A stretch of 64,000 nt of DNA from Nocardia miyunensis NBRC 108239 (GCF_001613065.1 NZ_BDBQ01000047.1:1-64000), one strand, 5' to 3'; positions 40,306 through 48,723 are shown, numbered from the stretch's first letter. A program made the numbers and translations. The notes: generated from the letters alone by a model not told the origin.

Positions 40306-41093
40306 CGTGCCCCGCCGAACATCGGTGCGCGTTTCGTCGTGAACGCTGCGATGCCTTCGGCGCCTTCGTCCGAGCCGACCGCCGCGGCGGCTGCCGCGGT
40401 CTCCGCGATCAGCATCTCGTCGAGTGGCCGGTCACCGGCGAGCCCCGTCAGCCGGAGCACGGCGGCCGCTGCCCGCGGACCGCGCGCGGCGATGTCGCCA
40501 GCGAATTCCGTCGCGCGACCGATGAGTTCGTCCGCCGGTACCGGAGGCACCGGGGTGATTCCCCACAGGTAGGCCTGCTCGGCGCTGAGCCGGCGGCCGG
40601 TGAGCATCGCGAAACGGGCGACCGCGGGACCGGCGACGCGGGTGAGTCGTTGTGTGCCACCGTATCCGGGGATGAGTCCGAGACCTGTTTCGGGAAGGCC
40701 GAGCGATGCGCGCTCGGACAGCACGGCGAACGAGCAGCAGAGCACCAGTTCGAGCCCGCCACCGAGTGCGAGGCCGTTGACCGCCGCGATGACCGGGACG
40801 CCGCACTGCTCGATGGCGCGCAAGCATGCCTGCCCGCTCGCCAGGATCTCGGTGGCGGCCTGTTCGTCGAGCCCGGTGAGCTCGTCGAGATCCGCTCCGG
40901 CGCTGAAGGCTTTCTCGCCGGTACCGGTGATCACGATCGCGCCGATCATGGTGTCGGCCGCCAGATCGGCCACCGCGCTTGCGATTTCGGCGATGAGCTT
41001 GCTGTGCAGGGCGTTGTAGACCGAGGGCCGGTTGATCCGGATCGTCGCGACGCGGTCTTGGGGGTATTCCAGTACGAGTTCCGGCGTTGTCAT
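40302..41093 (-). CDS. Enoyl-CoA hydratase
   Basis: Classical crotonase of 263 residues. The oxyanion-hole segments FSAGADLDELTGL (about residue 62) and ALGGGLELVLCCSFAV (about 104) and both catalytic Glu residues, in GGLELVL and LGLPETGLGLIPGYGGTQRL, are present. It should hydrate the enoyl-CoA made by the adjacent acyl-CoA dehydrogenase. Four-base overlaps with both neighbours fix it in the middle of the operon. Confidence 0.92.
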   Translation of the reverse strand: MTTPELVLEYPQDRVATIRINRPSVYNALHSKLIAEIASAVADLAADTMIGAIVITGTGEKAFSAGADLDELTGLDEQAATEILASGQACLRAIEQCGVPVIAAVNGLALGGGLELVLCCSFAVLSERASLGLPETGLGLIPGYGGTQRLTRVAGPAVARFAMLTGRRLSAEQAYLWGITPVPPVPADELIGRATEFAGDIAARGPRAAAAVLRLTGLAGDRPLDEMLIAETAAAAAAVGSDEGAEGIAAFTTKRAPMFGGAR

Positions 41094-42286
41094 GACGCCA
41101 CCGCCCGGAGCAGTTCGTCGACTTGTTCGGTGGACAGACCTGCTTCGAGGAGAACCTCACGAGTGTGTTCGCCCAGAGCGGGGGCGGCGTCGTTGCGCGG
41201 TGTGGCGATCGACGCCAGTCGGAACGGGCTGTGGACGGAGACAGCGTCATTGGTGCCGGGGACCGGAAGCAGGCTTCGTCGGGATCGCACCTGCGGATCG
41301 GCCACGACTTCAGAGAGTCGCGCGACGAGCGAGCAAGGAATCTTGGCCTCGCCGAAGACGGCCACCCAGTCGTCCGCGGGACGCGTGACGAGGACGGCAG
41401 AGATCGCCTCGGTCAGGCGAGAACGCTGTGCCCGGCGGCCCGCGTTGTCCGCGAGGGTGGCATCACGGCCGAGATCCGCGAGCCCGATGATGTCGCAGAA
41501 GCGTTGCCACAGAACGTCGTTGCCGATGGCGACGACGAGTTCGCGGTCGGCGGTGGGGAAGACCTGATAGACCGCGAGGACCGAGTCGGTGCCGCCGCTG
41601 GGCGCCGGTTCGGGTTCGCCGGCGACATATGCGGCGATCCGCGGTGCCATGAGCGCGAGGTCGGAGTCGAGCAGCGAGACATCTACGAGGTCCCCCTCGC
41701 CGGTGGTCCGTTGCCGGACCACTGCGGCGCAGATCGCAAGTGCGGCACACATTCCGGTGGTGATATCGGACAGGGCGGTGGAGACGCGCTGGGGTGTGCC
41801 GCCCTTCTGGCCGGTGACCGACATCAGCCCGGAGCGTGCCTGAGCGACGAGGTCGTAACCCGGTTTGTCGGCCGCCGGTCCGTCGGCGCCGAAGCCCGAC
41901 AGCGAGCAGTGGATGAGCCGGGGATATCTGTGACGCAGGGTCGGCCCGTCGATGCCCAGCCGCTCCAGCTTGGACGGATTGAGGTTCTGAATGAAGACGT
42001 CGGCGTGCTCGAGCAGTTGTTCCAGCGCCGCGCGTCCGGTCGGCTCGGTGATGTCGAGGGAGGCCGACCGCTTGTTGCGATTGGCCGACAGGAACCACGC
42101 GGAGTCGTCTCCGACGAACGGGGGACCCCAGGCTCGTGCGTCGTCGCCGTACGGAGGCCGCTCGACCTTGATGACATCGGCACCGAGATCGGCCAGGTAC
42201 ATGGCCGCGGTCGGCCCGGCGTAGGACGTCGTCATGTCCACGACGCGTAGTCCGGCGAGGGGCCCGGTCGTCTGATGTCCGGTCAT
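41090..42286 (-). CDS. Family III (CaiB/BaiF) CoA-transferase
   Basis: First gene of the ten-gene operon: a 398-residue class III CoA-transferase. N-terminal GLRVVDMTTSYAGPTAAMYL (residues 12-31), catalytic Asp in STALSDITTGMCAALA (about residue 170), then GEGDLVDVSLLDSDLAL. It probably loads CoA onto the entering acid from another CoA ester, alongside the ATP-dependent ligase at 32970. The promoter region to its right holds the palindromic operator 42376-42390 and is shared with the diverging flavoprotein gene. Confidence 0.9.
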   Translation of the reverse strand: MTGHQTTGPLAGLRVVDMTTSYAGPTAAMYLADLGADVIKVERPPYGDDARAWGPPFVGDDSAWFLSANRNKRSASLDITEPTGRAALEQLLEHADVFIQNLNPSKLERLGIDGPTLRHRYPRLIHCSLSGFGADGPAADKPGYDLVAQARSGLMSVTGQKGGTPQRVSTALSDITTGMCAALAICAAVVRQRTTGEGDLVDVSLLDSDLALMAPRIAAYVAGEPEPAPSGGTDSVLAVYQVFPTADRELVVAIGNDVLWQRFCDIIGLADLGRDATLADNAGRRAQRSRLTEAISAVLVTRPADDWVAVFGEAKIPCSLVARLSEVVADPQVRSRRSLLPVPGTNDAVSVHSPFRLASIATPRNDAAPALGEHTREVLLEAGLSTEQVDELLRAVAS

Positions 42287-42375
42287 TCGTCCTCCTCAGA
42301 GGGATCTGGATGTGGTCGCAGAGGTGTCGAGAGTCGCGTCGGATGAGATTGGGACTTCCCATCCGAGGAAGTTTT

Positions 42376-42390
42376 TTCCATACTATGGAA
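42376..42390. promoter_or_regulatory. TTCYA-N6-GGAA operator, copy 2 (perfect palindrome)
   Basis: TTCCATA-C-TATGGAA, a perfect 7-1-7 palindrome in the 145-base region between the divergent genes starting at 42286 and 42432. The sequence is very similar in form to known IclR-family operators, which are GGAA/TTCC-type palindromes. It can control both directions. Confidence 0.7.
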
Positions 42391-42431
42391 TGAAATTCTG
42401 AAAAGGCAATATCGAGGAGGAGATTTCCGAC

Positions 42432-43826
42432 ATGGTCGACTGTGTTGTGATCGGCGGCGGTCTCGGCGGCATGACTGCTGCCCGGCGCATGCAAGAACTC
42501 GGGCTCGAGCCGTTGGTTCTGGAGAAGGGCGACGTCGACGGAGGGCTCAACAACGCCCGGATCTCTGGCGGGCTCGTCCACCTCGCGTGGGCGGCGATGG
42601 ACGACACGGTGGAGAATCTGCGGGCCAAGCTCGACTCGGAGACCGATGGTGAGATCGACCCGGCGTTGGCCGATGCCCTTGCTGCCAAGGCGCGCGAGTC
42701 GATCGATTGGCTGACGGGGGAGGGGGTCGAAACCCGCCCGAAAGGCGATGTCGTTTACCAGAAGCACGCCTTGTATCCACACCGTCCGGGTACGGGTCGC
42801 CGGATCCGGCCGGAGTTCGGCCCCGACAAGATGATCACGACGCTCTACACGAACTTCCGCGATGCGGGCGGCACGGTTCTGCTGGGCTCGCCGGCGACCG
42901 GTCTCTCCCGCGATGAGCACGGCACGTGGCTGGTGACCTATCGAGATCCCAGCGGCGCGGTTCACGAGGCCGGGACGAGCACCGTCGTCGTCGCAGACGG
43001 CGGCTTCCAGGCCAATTCCGAGCTGTTGAGCCGATATGTGGGTCCCAACGCGGGACTCTGTGCGCTGCGTGCGATGGCGACGGCGACCGGTGACGGACTG
43101 AAGATGTTGTTGGAACAGGGTGCCGGTGCAGTCGGTCTCGGCCGCGTCTACGGGCACATGGTGTCGGTGAACGCGCTGGACGACGACGAGTTCTGGCCCT
43201 ATCCGGCGGTGGACAAACTGTGCCTGCAGGGTGCGCTGATCGACCGGAGTGGCGGGCTGCTCGCACACACCGCGACGACCGGCGTGGAGCTGGTGACGCT
43301 GCTCGCCCGGGCTGAGGACCCGCGTGGGTACACCGCGGTATTCGACGACGAGCTGTGGCAGACCGCAGGCAAGGACAACCCGTACAACACCGCCGTACCC
43401 AATCCCGACCTCGTCGATCGGGGCGGGCATTTCGTGTCGGCCGACACCCTTGCGGACCTCGCCGTGGCACTTGGTGTCCCGCCGATCTCGCTGGAGGAGG
43501 CGATCGCCGCGCACAATGCCGTCCCCGGACACAAGCAGATAGCGACAACGCCCTACCACGCCGCGAAGGTCGTGCCTGGTGTCACCTTCACGATGGGCGG
43601 CGCGAAGATCGACGCGAACTCGAAAGTCGTTACGCCCGATGGTCTTCCGATCCGCGGCCTGTACGCGGTGGGGAGCGCGGCCGGTGGTGCGCACGGCGGG
43701 CCGCACGGCGGATACGTCGGTGGCCTCGCGGTCGCGATCGAGCTGGGTCTGATCGCCGCGGAATCGATCGCGGCCGAGAATCAGGCGGCTTCGCAGTCGG
43801 CTCCGGCAACGGTCGGGAGTCGCTGA
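42432..43826 (+). CDS. FAD-dependent dehydrogenase (KstD / fumarate-reductase flavoprotein type)
   Basis: A 464-residue FAD_binding_2 family flavoprotein. N-terminal dinucleotide fold VVIGGGLGGMTAARRMQELG (residues 5-24) with an acidic beta-strand end LVLEKG; the active-site cap region lies at about 230-340; the C-terminal FAD loop is GLYAVGSAAGGAHGGPHGGY (about 415-434). Relatives introduce double bonds next to a ketone (3-ketosteroid and 4-oxocyclohexanecarboxylate dehydrogenases) or reduce fumarate-like enoates. In a cluster with signs of alicyclic ring chemistry, ring desaturation is the best inference. A GAGGAGG-like ribosome binding site precedes the ATG. Confidence 0.85.
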   Translation: MVDCVVIGGGLGGMTAARRMQELGLEPLVLEKGDVDGGLNNARISGGLVHLAWAAMDDTVENLRAKLDSETDGEIDPALADALAAKARESIDWLTGEGVETRPKGDVVYQKHALYPHRPGTGRRIRPEFGPDKMITTLYTNFRDAGGTVLLGSPATGLSRDEHGTWLVTYRDPSGAVHEAGTSTVVVADGGFQANSELLSRYVGPNAGLCALRAMATATGDGLKMLLEQGAGAVGLGRVYGHMVSVNALDDDEFWPYPAVDKLCLQGALIDRSGGLLAHTATTGVELVTLLARAEDPRGYTAVFDDELWQTAGKDNPYNTAVPNPDLVDRGGHFVSADTLADLAVALGVPPISLEEAIAAHNAVPGHKQIATTPYHAAKVVPGVTFTMGGAKIDANSKVVTPDGLPIRGLYAVGSAAGGAHGGPHGGYVGGLAVAIELGLIAAESIAAENQAASQSAPATVGSR

Positions 43827-43827
43827 G

Positions 43828-44385
43828 ATGACCTGCCTGTACACCGTGCGATGTAACTTCTCGAACCCAGCTGTTCTCGCGGACTGGGAGCACTGGTACA
43901 GCGGCGAGAAGCAGGACTGGCTGCTTTCTCGCCCCGGATTCATTGCCGGACAGCGCTTCTCGGCAGTGAGCGCCACCGACGGCGTGACCTACCTCGCGCT
44001 GTACGCGCTGGATTCACCCGAGGCGCTGACCACTCCCGAATACCTTTCCGGCTGGGGGTGGGCCGGGTACCGGCCGTACATCGTGGACTGGTCACGAAAC
44101 TTCTTCGAGGGCGTCGACCCCGAAGTCTTCCTGACCGTCGACGATGAACTGCTGCGCGTGGTCTTCGTCGAACGATCCGGTCACGCGGATGCGGCAGCTG
44201 AGACGAGTCCGGGGCTCACCTGGGTCGGCGCGCTGCCCGGCCTGGACGGCTCCCTCGACGCCCTGGGACTCGCGGCGGTCGCCGAGGCGGCGAGTATCGA
44301 CGGCGAACGGCCGAAGGGGATCGAGCAGGGCGTCTTCCGGCCGGCCTCACCCGCCCGCTACGCAGAGGGGTATCGAGCGCAGTGA
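43828..44385 (+). CDS. Uncharacterised alpha-beta-barrel-like protein
   Basis: Not recognised with certainty. The 185-residue product begins like an ABM/EthD-type small barrel (YTVRCNFSNPAVLADWEHWY; DSPEALTTPEYLSGWGW; YRPYIVDWSRNFFEG) and continues with a second, weaker half. Cofactor-free members of such families act on quinones or aldehydes. It follows the flavoprotein gene by one base and overlaps the next SDR gene by four, so it is a genuine member of the operon. Confidence 0.65.
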   Translation: MTCLYTVRCNFSNPAVLADWEHWYSGEKQDWLLSRPGFIAGQRFSAVSATDGVTYLALYALDSPEALTTPEYLSGWGWAGYRPYIVDWSRNFFEGVDPEVFLTVDDELLRVVFVERSGHADAAAETSPGLTWVGALPGLDGSLDALGLAAVAEAASIDGERPKGIEQGVFRPASPARYAEGYRAQ

Positions 44386-45197
44386 CGACTTATTCTTCGG
44401 ACCTGTCCCTGGCGGGGATGACCGTGATCGTGACCGGGGCCGGATCCGGCATCGGCCAGGGCATCGCCGCCGTCGTCGCGGCCGCCGGTGCGGATGTGGT
44501 CGTCGTCGATCTCGACGATTCCGCTTGCGGCGCGGCTGTCGAGCGGATCCACGAACTCGGGCGCGAGGCGTTGCCGTTGAGCGTCGACGTCACGAACGGC
44601 GACCAGGTGCGCAGCATGGTCGACCGGACCGTCGAGAAGTTCGGGAAGGTCGACGTCCTGGTCAACAACGTCGGCGGAATGCCCGGTGGCGAACAGTCGA
44701 TGATGGAGATGGACGAACGCGCCTGGGATTCGGTCATCGATCTCACCCTCAAGTCGGCCTTCCTGTGCTGCCGGGATGTCGGCAACCTGATGATCGAACA
44801 GAAGAAGGGGTCCATCATCAACATCGCGTCCGGCGCGGGCACGCATCCGACCGCCTACAACGTGGCCTACGGTGCGGCGAAGGCGGGCATGATCAGTCTC
44901 ACGCAGTCGCTGTCGGTGCTCATGGCGCCGCACGATGTCCGGGTCAATGCGGTTCTGCCCGCTGGCATCTCGACGACCGGCACGCTTCAGGGCGTCGATT
45001 CGCAGACCTGGCAGCAGGACTATGGTTCACTCCTGCCACGAGTCGGCCGCGCCGAGGACACGGGGTATGCCGTGGCTTATCTGGCCTCGTCCGCGGCCGC
45101 CTACGTCACCGGGTCGGTGATCGACGTGAACGGGGGGCCTTACCTGGGTAAGTACATGCTCGAGCGAGCAGAGCAGGGTTTCCGGTCGCGGCAGTAG
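44382..45197 (+). CDS. Short-chain dehydrogenase/reductase
   Basis: A 271-residue SDR started by GTG inside the previous stop codon. TGAGSGIGQGIAAVVAAAG (residues 17-35) binds the cofactor, and VVVVDLDD with Asp at the strand end suggests NAD preference. The catalytic set is in INIASGAGTHP and YGAAKAGMISL (Tyr and Lys). The end has SVIDVNGGPYLG. It should oxidise an alcohol of the pathway; a cis-dihydrodiol or hydroxycycloalkane-CoA are both possible substrates. Confidence 0.88.
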   Translation: MTTYSSDLSLAGMTVIVTGAGSGIGQGIAAVVAAAGADVVVVDLDDSACGAAVERIHELGREALPLSVDVTNGDQVRSMVDRTVEKFGKVDVLVNNVGGMPGGEQSMMEMDERAWDSVIDLTLKSAFLCCRDVGNLMIEQKKGSIINIASGAGTHPTAYNVAYGAAKAGMISLTQSLSVLMAPHDVRVNAVLPAGISTTGTLQGVDSQTWQQDYGSLLPRVGRAEDTGYAVAYLASSAAAYVTGSVIDVNGGPYLGKYMLERAEQGFRSRQ

Positions 45198-45203
45198 CCG
45201 CGG

Positions 45204-45216
45204 CCCCCCTCGGGGG
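45204..45216. terminator. Weak hairpin between convergent genes
   Basis: A run of six C and five G around TC, with the flanking AGTAG and CTACT able to extend pairing loosely, in the 20-base gap between the SDR and IclR stop codons. It is short but well placed for termination from both sides. Confidence 0.35.
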
Positions 45217-45217
45217 A

Positions 45218-46075
45218 CTACTCGAGGTTGTAGCGCGCGAAGTCGACCGCCGGCATCGGCATATCTCCGATCATCTGTAGCTGATCGGAGAATTCGCGCG
45301 CCATCGTCAGCATCCGTTTCGCGAGTGCGACGTCCTCTTCCGGAGGAGTATCGGCCGTGACGAGCGAAAGCATGGCGAGGGTGGCCCGTCCGTCATGGTC
45401 GAGCACCGGCACCGCCACGCTGCGCACACCGTCGATGCGCTCGCTGTCATCGGTCGCGTAGCCCTGCTTCCGGATCTTGTCGAGTTCCTTCTCGAGTTCT
45501 TCCGGGTCGGTGATCGTGCGGTCGGTGTAGCGCCGCAGTCCCTCGGTTCCGTACAGATACCGCCGCTCCTCTTCGGGCAGATAGGTCAGCAGCATCTTGC
45601 CGTCGGCCATCGCGTGAGCCGGCTGGGAGACGCCGGGTTCGAACTCCAGACGCCCGTGTACGCCCGCGGTCCGTGCCAGGTATACGGCGCGGAGGCCGAC
45701 CAGAGTGCTCAGCAGGGCGTCGTGGCCGGTCGAGGCGGACAGCTGTGCGATATAGGTCTTGCCGTGCTGGATCACCGGATTGGTGATGAGCGCTGTGGTA
45801 CCGATACCGAGCATGCGAGTGCCCAAGCGGTACTTGGCTGTTCGCAGGTTCTGTTCCACCCAGCCGATTCGGATCAGCGTCGCGAGCAGCCGGTGCACAC
45901 TGCCGGGGGACAGCTGCACCCGATGTGCGAGTTCGACGATGCCCATCGGGTAGGGGTGTTCGGCGAGTGCCGTGACAATCTGGCCGGCACGCTCGACCGC
46001 CCGCACGCGAGTGGCCGAATCGCCTTCGGCGGCAACGCGTGCGCCGTTCAGGACGTGCGGTCTTTTCGTCGTCAT
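45218..46075 (-). CDS. IclR-family transcriptional regulator
   Basis: A 285-residue IclR protein. Winged helix PMGIVELAHRVQLSPGSVHR (about residues 42-61) and GAF-like effector domain with ARTAGVHGRLEF and VRSVAVPVLDHDGRATLAML. The start at 46073-46075 is chosen because the longer open frame has no ribosome binding site and runs through the terminator of the next operon. It lies between two divergent promoter regions that contain the TTCYA-N6-GGAA palindrome, which makes it the favoured binding protein (inference). Its own promoter region lacks the palindrome. Confidence 0.92.
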   Translation of the reverse strand: MTTKRPHVLNGARVAAEGDSATRVRAVERAGQIVTALAEHPYPMGIVELAHRVQLSPGSVHRLLATLIRIGWVEQNLRTAKYRLGTRMLGIGTTALITNPVIQHGKTYIAQLSASTGHDALLSTLVGLRAVYLARTAGVHGRLEFEPGVSQPAHAMADGKMLLTYLPEEERRYLYGTEGLRRYTDRTITDPEELEKELDKIRKQGYATDDSERIDGVRSVAVPVLDHDGRATLAMLSLVTADTPPEEDVALAKRMLTMAREFSDQLQMIGDMPMPAVDFARYNLE

Positions 46076-46134
46076 CTCACAACCAGTCGTGGCAAAGTCT
46101 TGATCTCCCTGTGTGCAGCAAGCATACGGCAGTA

Positions 46135-46170
46135 CGAACACCGGTCCGGGGATGCCCGGACCGGTGTTCG
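46135..46170. terminator. Strong terminator of the VOC gene pair
   Basis: A perfect 16-bp stem (46135-46150 with 46155-46170) with loop GATG, starting 11 bases past the stop codon of the second VOC gene. It isolates that operon from the IclR gene. Confidence 0.88.
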
Positions 46171-46180
46171 TGGCGGGCAA

Positions 46181-46714
46181 TTATCCGGCAGAGACGAGGC
46201 GCTTGCCCGCATCGGCGCCGTAGTGGTGCGCCGTGCTGGTCTCCCGTGGCGGCAGTGCCCGGACGGCATTCAGGATCGCGTCGTTGCTCTGGTCGAGGTC
46301 GATCACCACGGATTCGGGCTGGACATGGTCCACACCGGTCGGCCAGTACACCTGCATGCGGTTTCCCTCGGGGTCCAGGAAATAGAAGCTGATGGAGATC
46401 CCGTGGTTGACAACCTGAACGTCCGTGCAACCACCGTGATCGCGCACCGCGTGGTACAGATCGCGCAGATCGTCGAGGGTGTCGGTGGTGAACGACACCG
46501 GCTGGGCATTCGCCTGGACTCCCCGCATGCTCATGACGAATTGATGGTGCTCGTTGTGCGGATCGGCGCTCATGAACACGTTGTGCCCGCCGGGCGCGCC
46601 GCCATCGGTGACGGTCAAACCGAGGACTTCGGTGTAGAAGTCGATCATCATCGGCAGGTCCTTGACGCCGATACCCACATGGCCCAGGGAAATCACCCGT
46701 GCGTTGTCAGACAT
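46181..46714 (-). CDS. One-domain VOC protein with altered metal site
   Basis: A 177-residue single-domain vicinal-oxygen-chelate protein, close paralogue of the next gene (both contain FYTEVLGLTVTD). Two His metal ligands are seen in SLGHVGIGVKD (residue about 12) and NEHHQFVMSM (about 57). The third position, Glu in active relatives, is Gln in NRMQVYWPTG (about 120). One-domain extradiol dioxygenases of this size are known from rhodococci (BphC2/BphC3). The Glu-to-Gln change may make this copy inactive, differently active, or a partner of its paralogue. Confidence 0.8.
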   Translation of the reverse strand: MSDNARVISLGHVGIGVKDLPMMIDFYTEVLGLTVTDGGAPGGHNVFMSADPHNEHHQFVMSMRGVQANAQPVSFTTDTLDDLRDLYHAVRDHGGCTDVQVVNHGISISFYFLDPEGNRMQVYWPTGVDHVQPESVVIDLDQSNDAILNAVRALPPRETSTAHHYGADAGKRLVSAG

Positions 46715-46730
46715 AGCTCTCTTCCGTTCG

Positions 46731-47264
46731 TCAGGCTTCGGTGGCGACGTCGGCCCGGATGCGCTTGCCGACATCGCGGCCATAGAGGTGCGGGCCGGTA
46801 CCCTCTCGCGGGGGCAGTTCGTCGAGTTGCTGCAGCAACTCCTCATCGGGGGCGTCGAGGTCGATGTGGATGGCGAACGGCTGGGGGTAGTCGATGCCGG
46901 TGGACCAGTAGATCTCGACGCGATTGTTCTCGAGGTCGCGGAAGTACGCGCCCAGCGCGATGCCGTGGTTCACGATTCGATCGAACGTGCAGCCGCGGTC
47001 TCGCACCTTGCGGTAGAGCGTCTTGAGATCGTCGAGGCTCGCGACGTGGAAAGAGACCTGGCCCGCCTGCGTCTCCTGGTCGTCGGACTGGATGAACGCG
47101 AGCTCGGTGTGCTTCTCCTTCGGGCGCGGGCTGAGGTAGCTGACGCCTGCATCGTGGTCGCAGTCGGTCACCGTCAGGCCGAGGACCTCGGTGTAGAACT
47201 CGAGCATCGCGGGCATGTCGTGCACGTAGAGGCCGACGTGCCCCAGGCCGCTGATCTTGGCCAT
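46731..47264 (-). CDS. One-domain VOC protein, candidate extradiol dioxygenase
   Basis: A 177-residue VOC protein with a full His-His-Glu set: GLGHVGLYVHD (about residue 8), KEKHTELAFI (about 52) and NNRVEIYWST (about 116). It shares the FYTEVLGLTVTD helix and the LPPRE-G and YGRDVGKRI-like end with the neighbour. Likely a small extradiol ring-cleavage dioxygenase or a related lyase. The start at 47262-47264 follows AAAAAGGAG by five bases. The divergent region upstream contains two copies of the shared palindrome. Confidence 0.83.
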   Translation of the reverse strand: MAKISGLGHVGLYVHDMPAMLEFYTEVLGLTVTDCDHDAGVSYLSPRPKEKHTELAFIQSDDQETQAGQVSFHVASLDDLKTLYRKVRDRGCTFDRIVNHGIALGAYFRDLENNRVEIYWSTGIDYPQPFAIHIDLDAPDEELLQQLDELPPREGTGPHLYGRDVGKRIRADVATEA

Positions 47265-47312
47265 CGCAGCTCCTTTTTCGTGAGTTAGAGACGCTGCATG
47301 ATAACCCCTAGA

Positions 47313-47327
47313 TTCCACTAGAAGGAA
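47313..47327. promoter_or_regulatory. TTCYA-N6-GGAA operator, copy 3
   Basis: TTCCACTAGAAGGAA, 49-63 bases upstream of the VOC gene start. The flanks resemble those of the copy at 28769. Confidence 0.6.
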
Positions 47328-47380
47328 TATCATTGCGTTTGATGGATTGTTCTTGACACTTCACCGGGCTCGACGATACC

Positions 47381-47395
47381 TTCCACTGTACGGAA
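47381..47395. promoter_or_regulatory. TTCYA-N6-GGAA operator, copy 4
   Basis: TTCCACTGTACGGAA, 81-95 bases upstream of the flavin monooxygenase start at 47476 and 68 bases (centre to centre) from copy 3. Two sites in one divergent region could allow separate or cooperative control of the two directions. Confidence 0.6.
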
Positions 47396-47475
47396 ACTAA
47401 TTCGACTTTTCAGTGTTGACATGAGGCCGGGTCGAGCCGCCCTCCTCGGCCGAGAAGGAATGGAAGCGCCGAAAC

Positions 47476-48723
47476 ATGCAGGGTCACAACACAACTGGGT
47501 CGGACCGGGCCGACATGACGCCGGGGCCACGGGAACTCGGCAGCGACGACGTCATCGCTGCGGCCCGTGCGCTGGCCCCCGCCTTGAAAGAGCGCGCGGC
47601 CGAAACGGACCGCACGCGACGGGTACCCGACGCGTCGTTCGACGCGATTCAGGACGCGGGGTTGTTCCACACCCTCAAGCCCCGCCGATACGGGGGTTTC
47701 GAGCTGGGCCTCTACGAGTACACCCAGATCGGCATGGAGCTCTCGCGCGGCTGCGCGTCGACGGGCTGGATCTACTCGGTCCTGAGCGAGCACTGCTGGT
47801 TCATCTCCATGTATCCCGCCGAGGCCCAAGAAGAGGTGTGGGGCGAGAACTCGCACGCAGTTGCCGCAGGCAGCCTGGCCGCGAACCCCGCCAAGAGCCA
47901 GGTGGCGCGAGTGTCCGGCGGATATCGCATCTCCGGCCGATTCGGCTTCGCGAGCGGCTCGGACCATGCGCAGTGGCTGCTCCTGGGAGCAATGGTTCCG
48001 CCGCACAGCGGCGACGGGCCCGCGGAGCCGCATCTGCTCCTGGTGCGCAAGAGCGAGTTGGAGATGATCGACGACTGGTTCGTGCTCGGATTGCGCGGCA
48101 CGGGCAGCAATACCTATGTCGCGTCGGACGTCTTCGTCCCTGCCCATCGCGTGATGAAACGAACCGACCTCTACGAGGCGCGCGGGGAGGGCATCGCGCT
48201 GCACCCGGCTTTCGACCTGCTGCGCGCGCCCCGGTCGCAGGTCGCCCCGTTCGTGAACTCGGCGCCGACGATCGGGATGGCGTTGGGCGCGGTCGACACC
48301 TTCGAGGACGTCGCTCGCGACCTGCGCCGCAAGAGCGGCCGGGTAGCTCAATCGGAGGCCGTCAAGCTCGCTCTCGCGGAATCGGCGGCCGAGGCCGACG
48401 CCGCGCGCTACATGATGGAGACCGATACCCGGGCGGTGATGCGGCACGCCCGCGACGCCGAGCCGATCCCGGTCGAATTGCAGGTGCGTCTCACGCGAGA
48501 CGCCGCCTACGTCGGGCGCCTGGCCCGGCAGTGCATCGACCGCCTGCACGGCGCGGTCGGGGCCAGTGGCATTTTCGACACCCATCCGCTGCAGCGCGCG
48601 ATGCGGGACGTCCACACGGCATTGGCGCAGGCATCGATGCACTGGGAGTCCCGAGCGCAGGCCTACGCCGATCTTTCCCTCGGCATCAAGAACTCCGACG
48701 AACTCACCGGGGCGCTCGCATGA
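47476..48723 (+). CDS. HsaA-like flavin-dependent monooxygenase
   Basis: A 415-residue acyl-CoA-dehydrogenase-fold monooxygenase, first gene of the rightward operon. Fold marks: AGLFHTLKPRRYGGFELGLYEY (its span is about residues 62-83), GCASTGWIYSVLSEHCWF, FGFASGSDHAQW, and IDDWFVLGLRGTGSNTYVA. The acyl-CoA dehydrogenase catalytic Glu signature is absent. It needs reduced flavin, presumably from the reductase encoded at 55261. A second possible start, MTPGPRELG, lies 13 codons downstream. Confidence 0.82.
   Translation: MQGHNTTGSDRADMTPGPRELGSDDVIAAARALAPALKERAAETDRTRRVPDASFDAIQDAGLFHTLKPRRYGGFELGLYEYTQIGMELSRGCASTGWIYSVLSEHCWFISMYPAEAQEEVWGENSHAVAAGSLAANPAKSQVARVSGGYRISGRFGFASGSDHAQWLLLGAMVPPHSGDGPAEPHLLLVRKSELEMIDDWFVLGLRGTGSNTYVASDVFVPAHRVMKRTDLYEARGEGIALHPAFDLLRAPRSQVAPFVNSAPTIGMALGAVDTFEDVARDLRRKSGRVAQSEAVKLALAESAAEADAARYMMETDTRAVMRHARDAEPIPVELQVRLTRDAAYVGRLARQCIDRLHGAVGASGIFDTHPLQRAMRDVHTALAQASMHWESRAQAYADLSLGIKNSDELTGALA

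Noticed and set aside
41463..43976. An 837-codon minus-strand frame
   Set aside because: It covers parts of two well-supported genes in other frames (family III CoA-transferase and FAD-dependent dehydrogenase) and shows no domain of its own.
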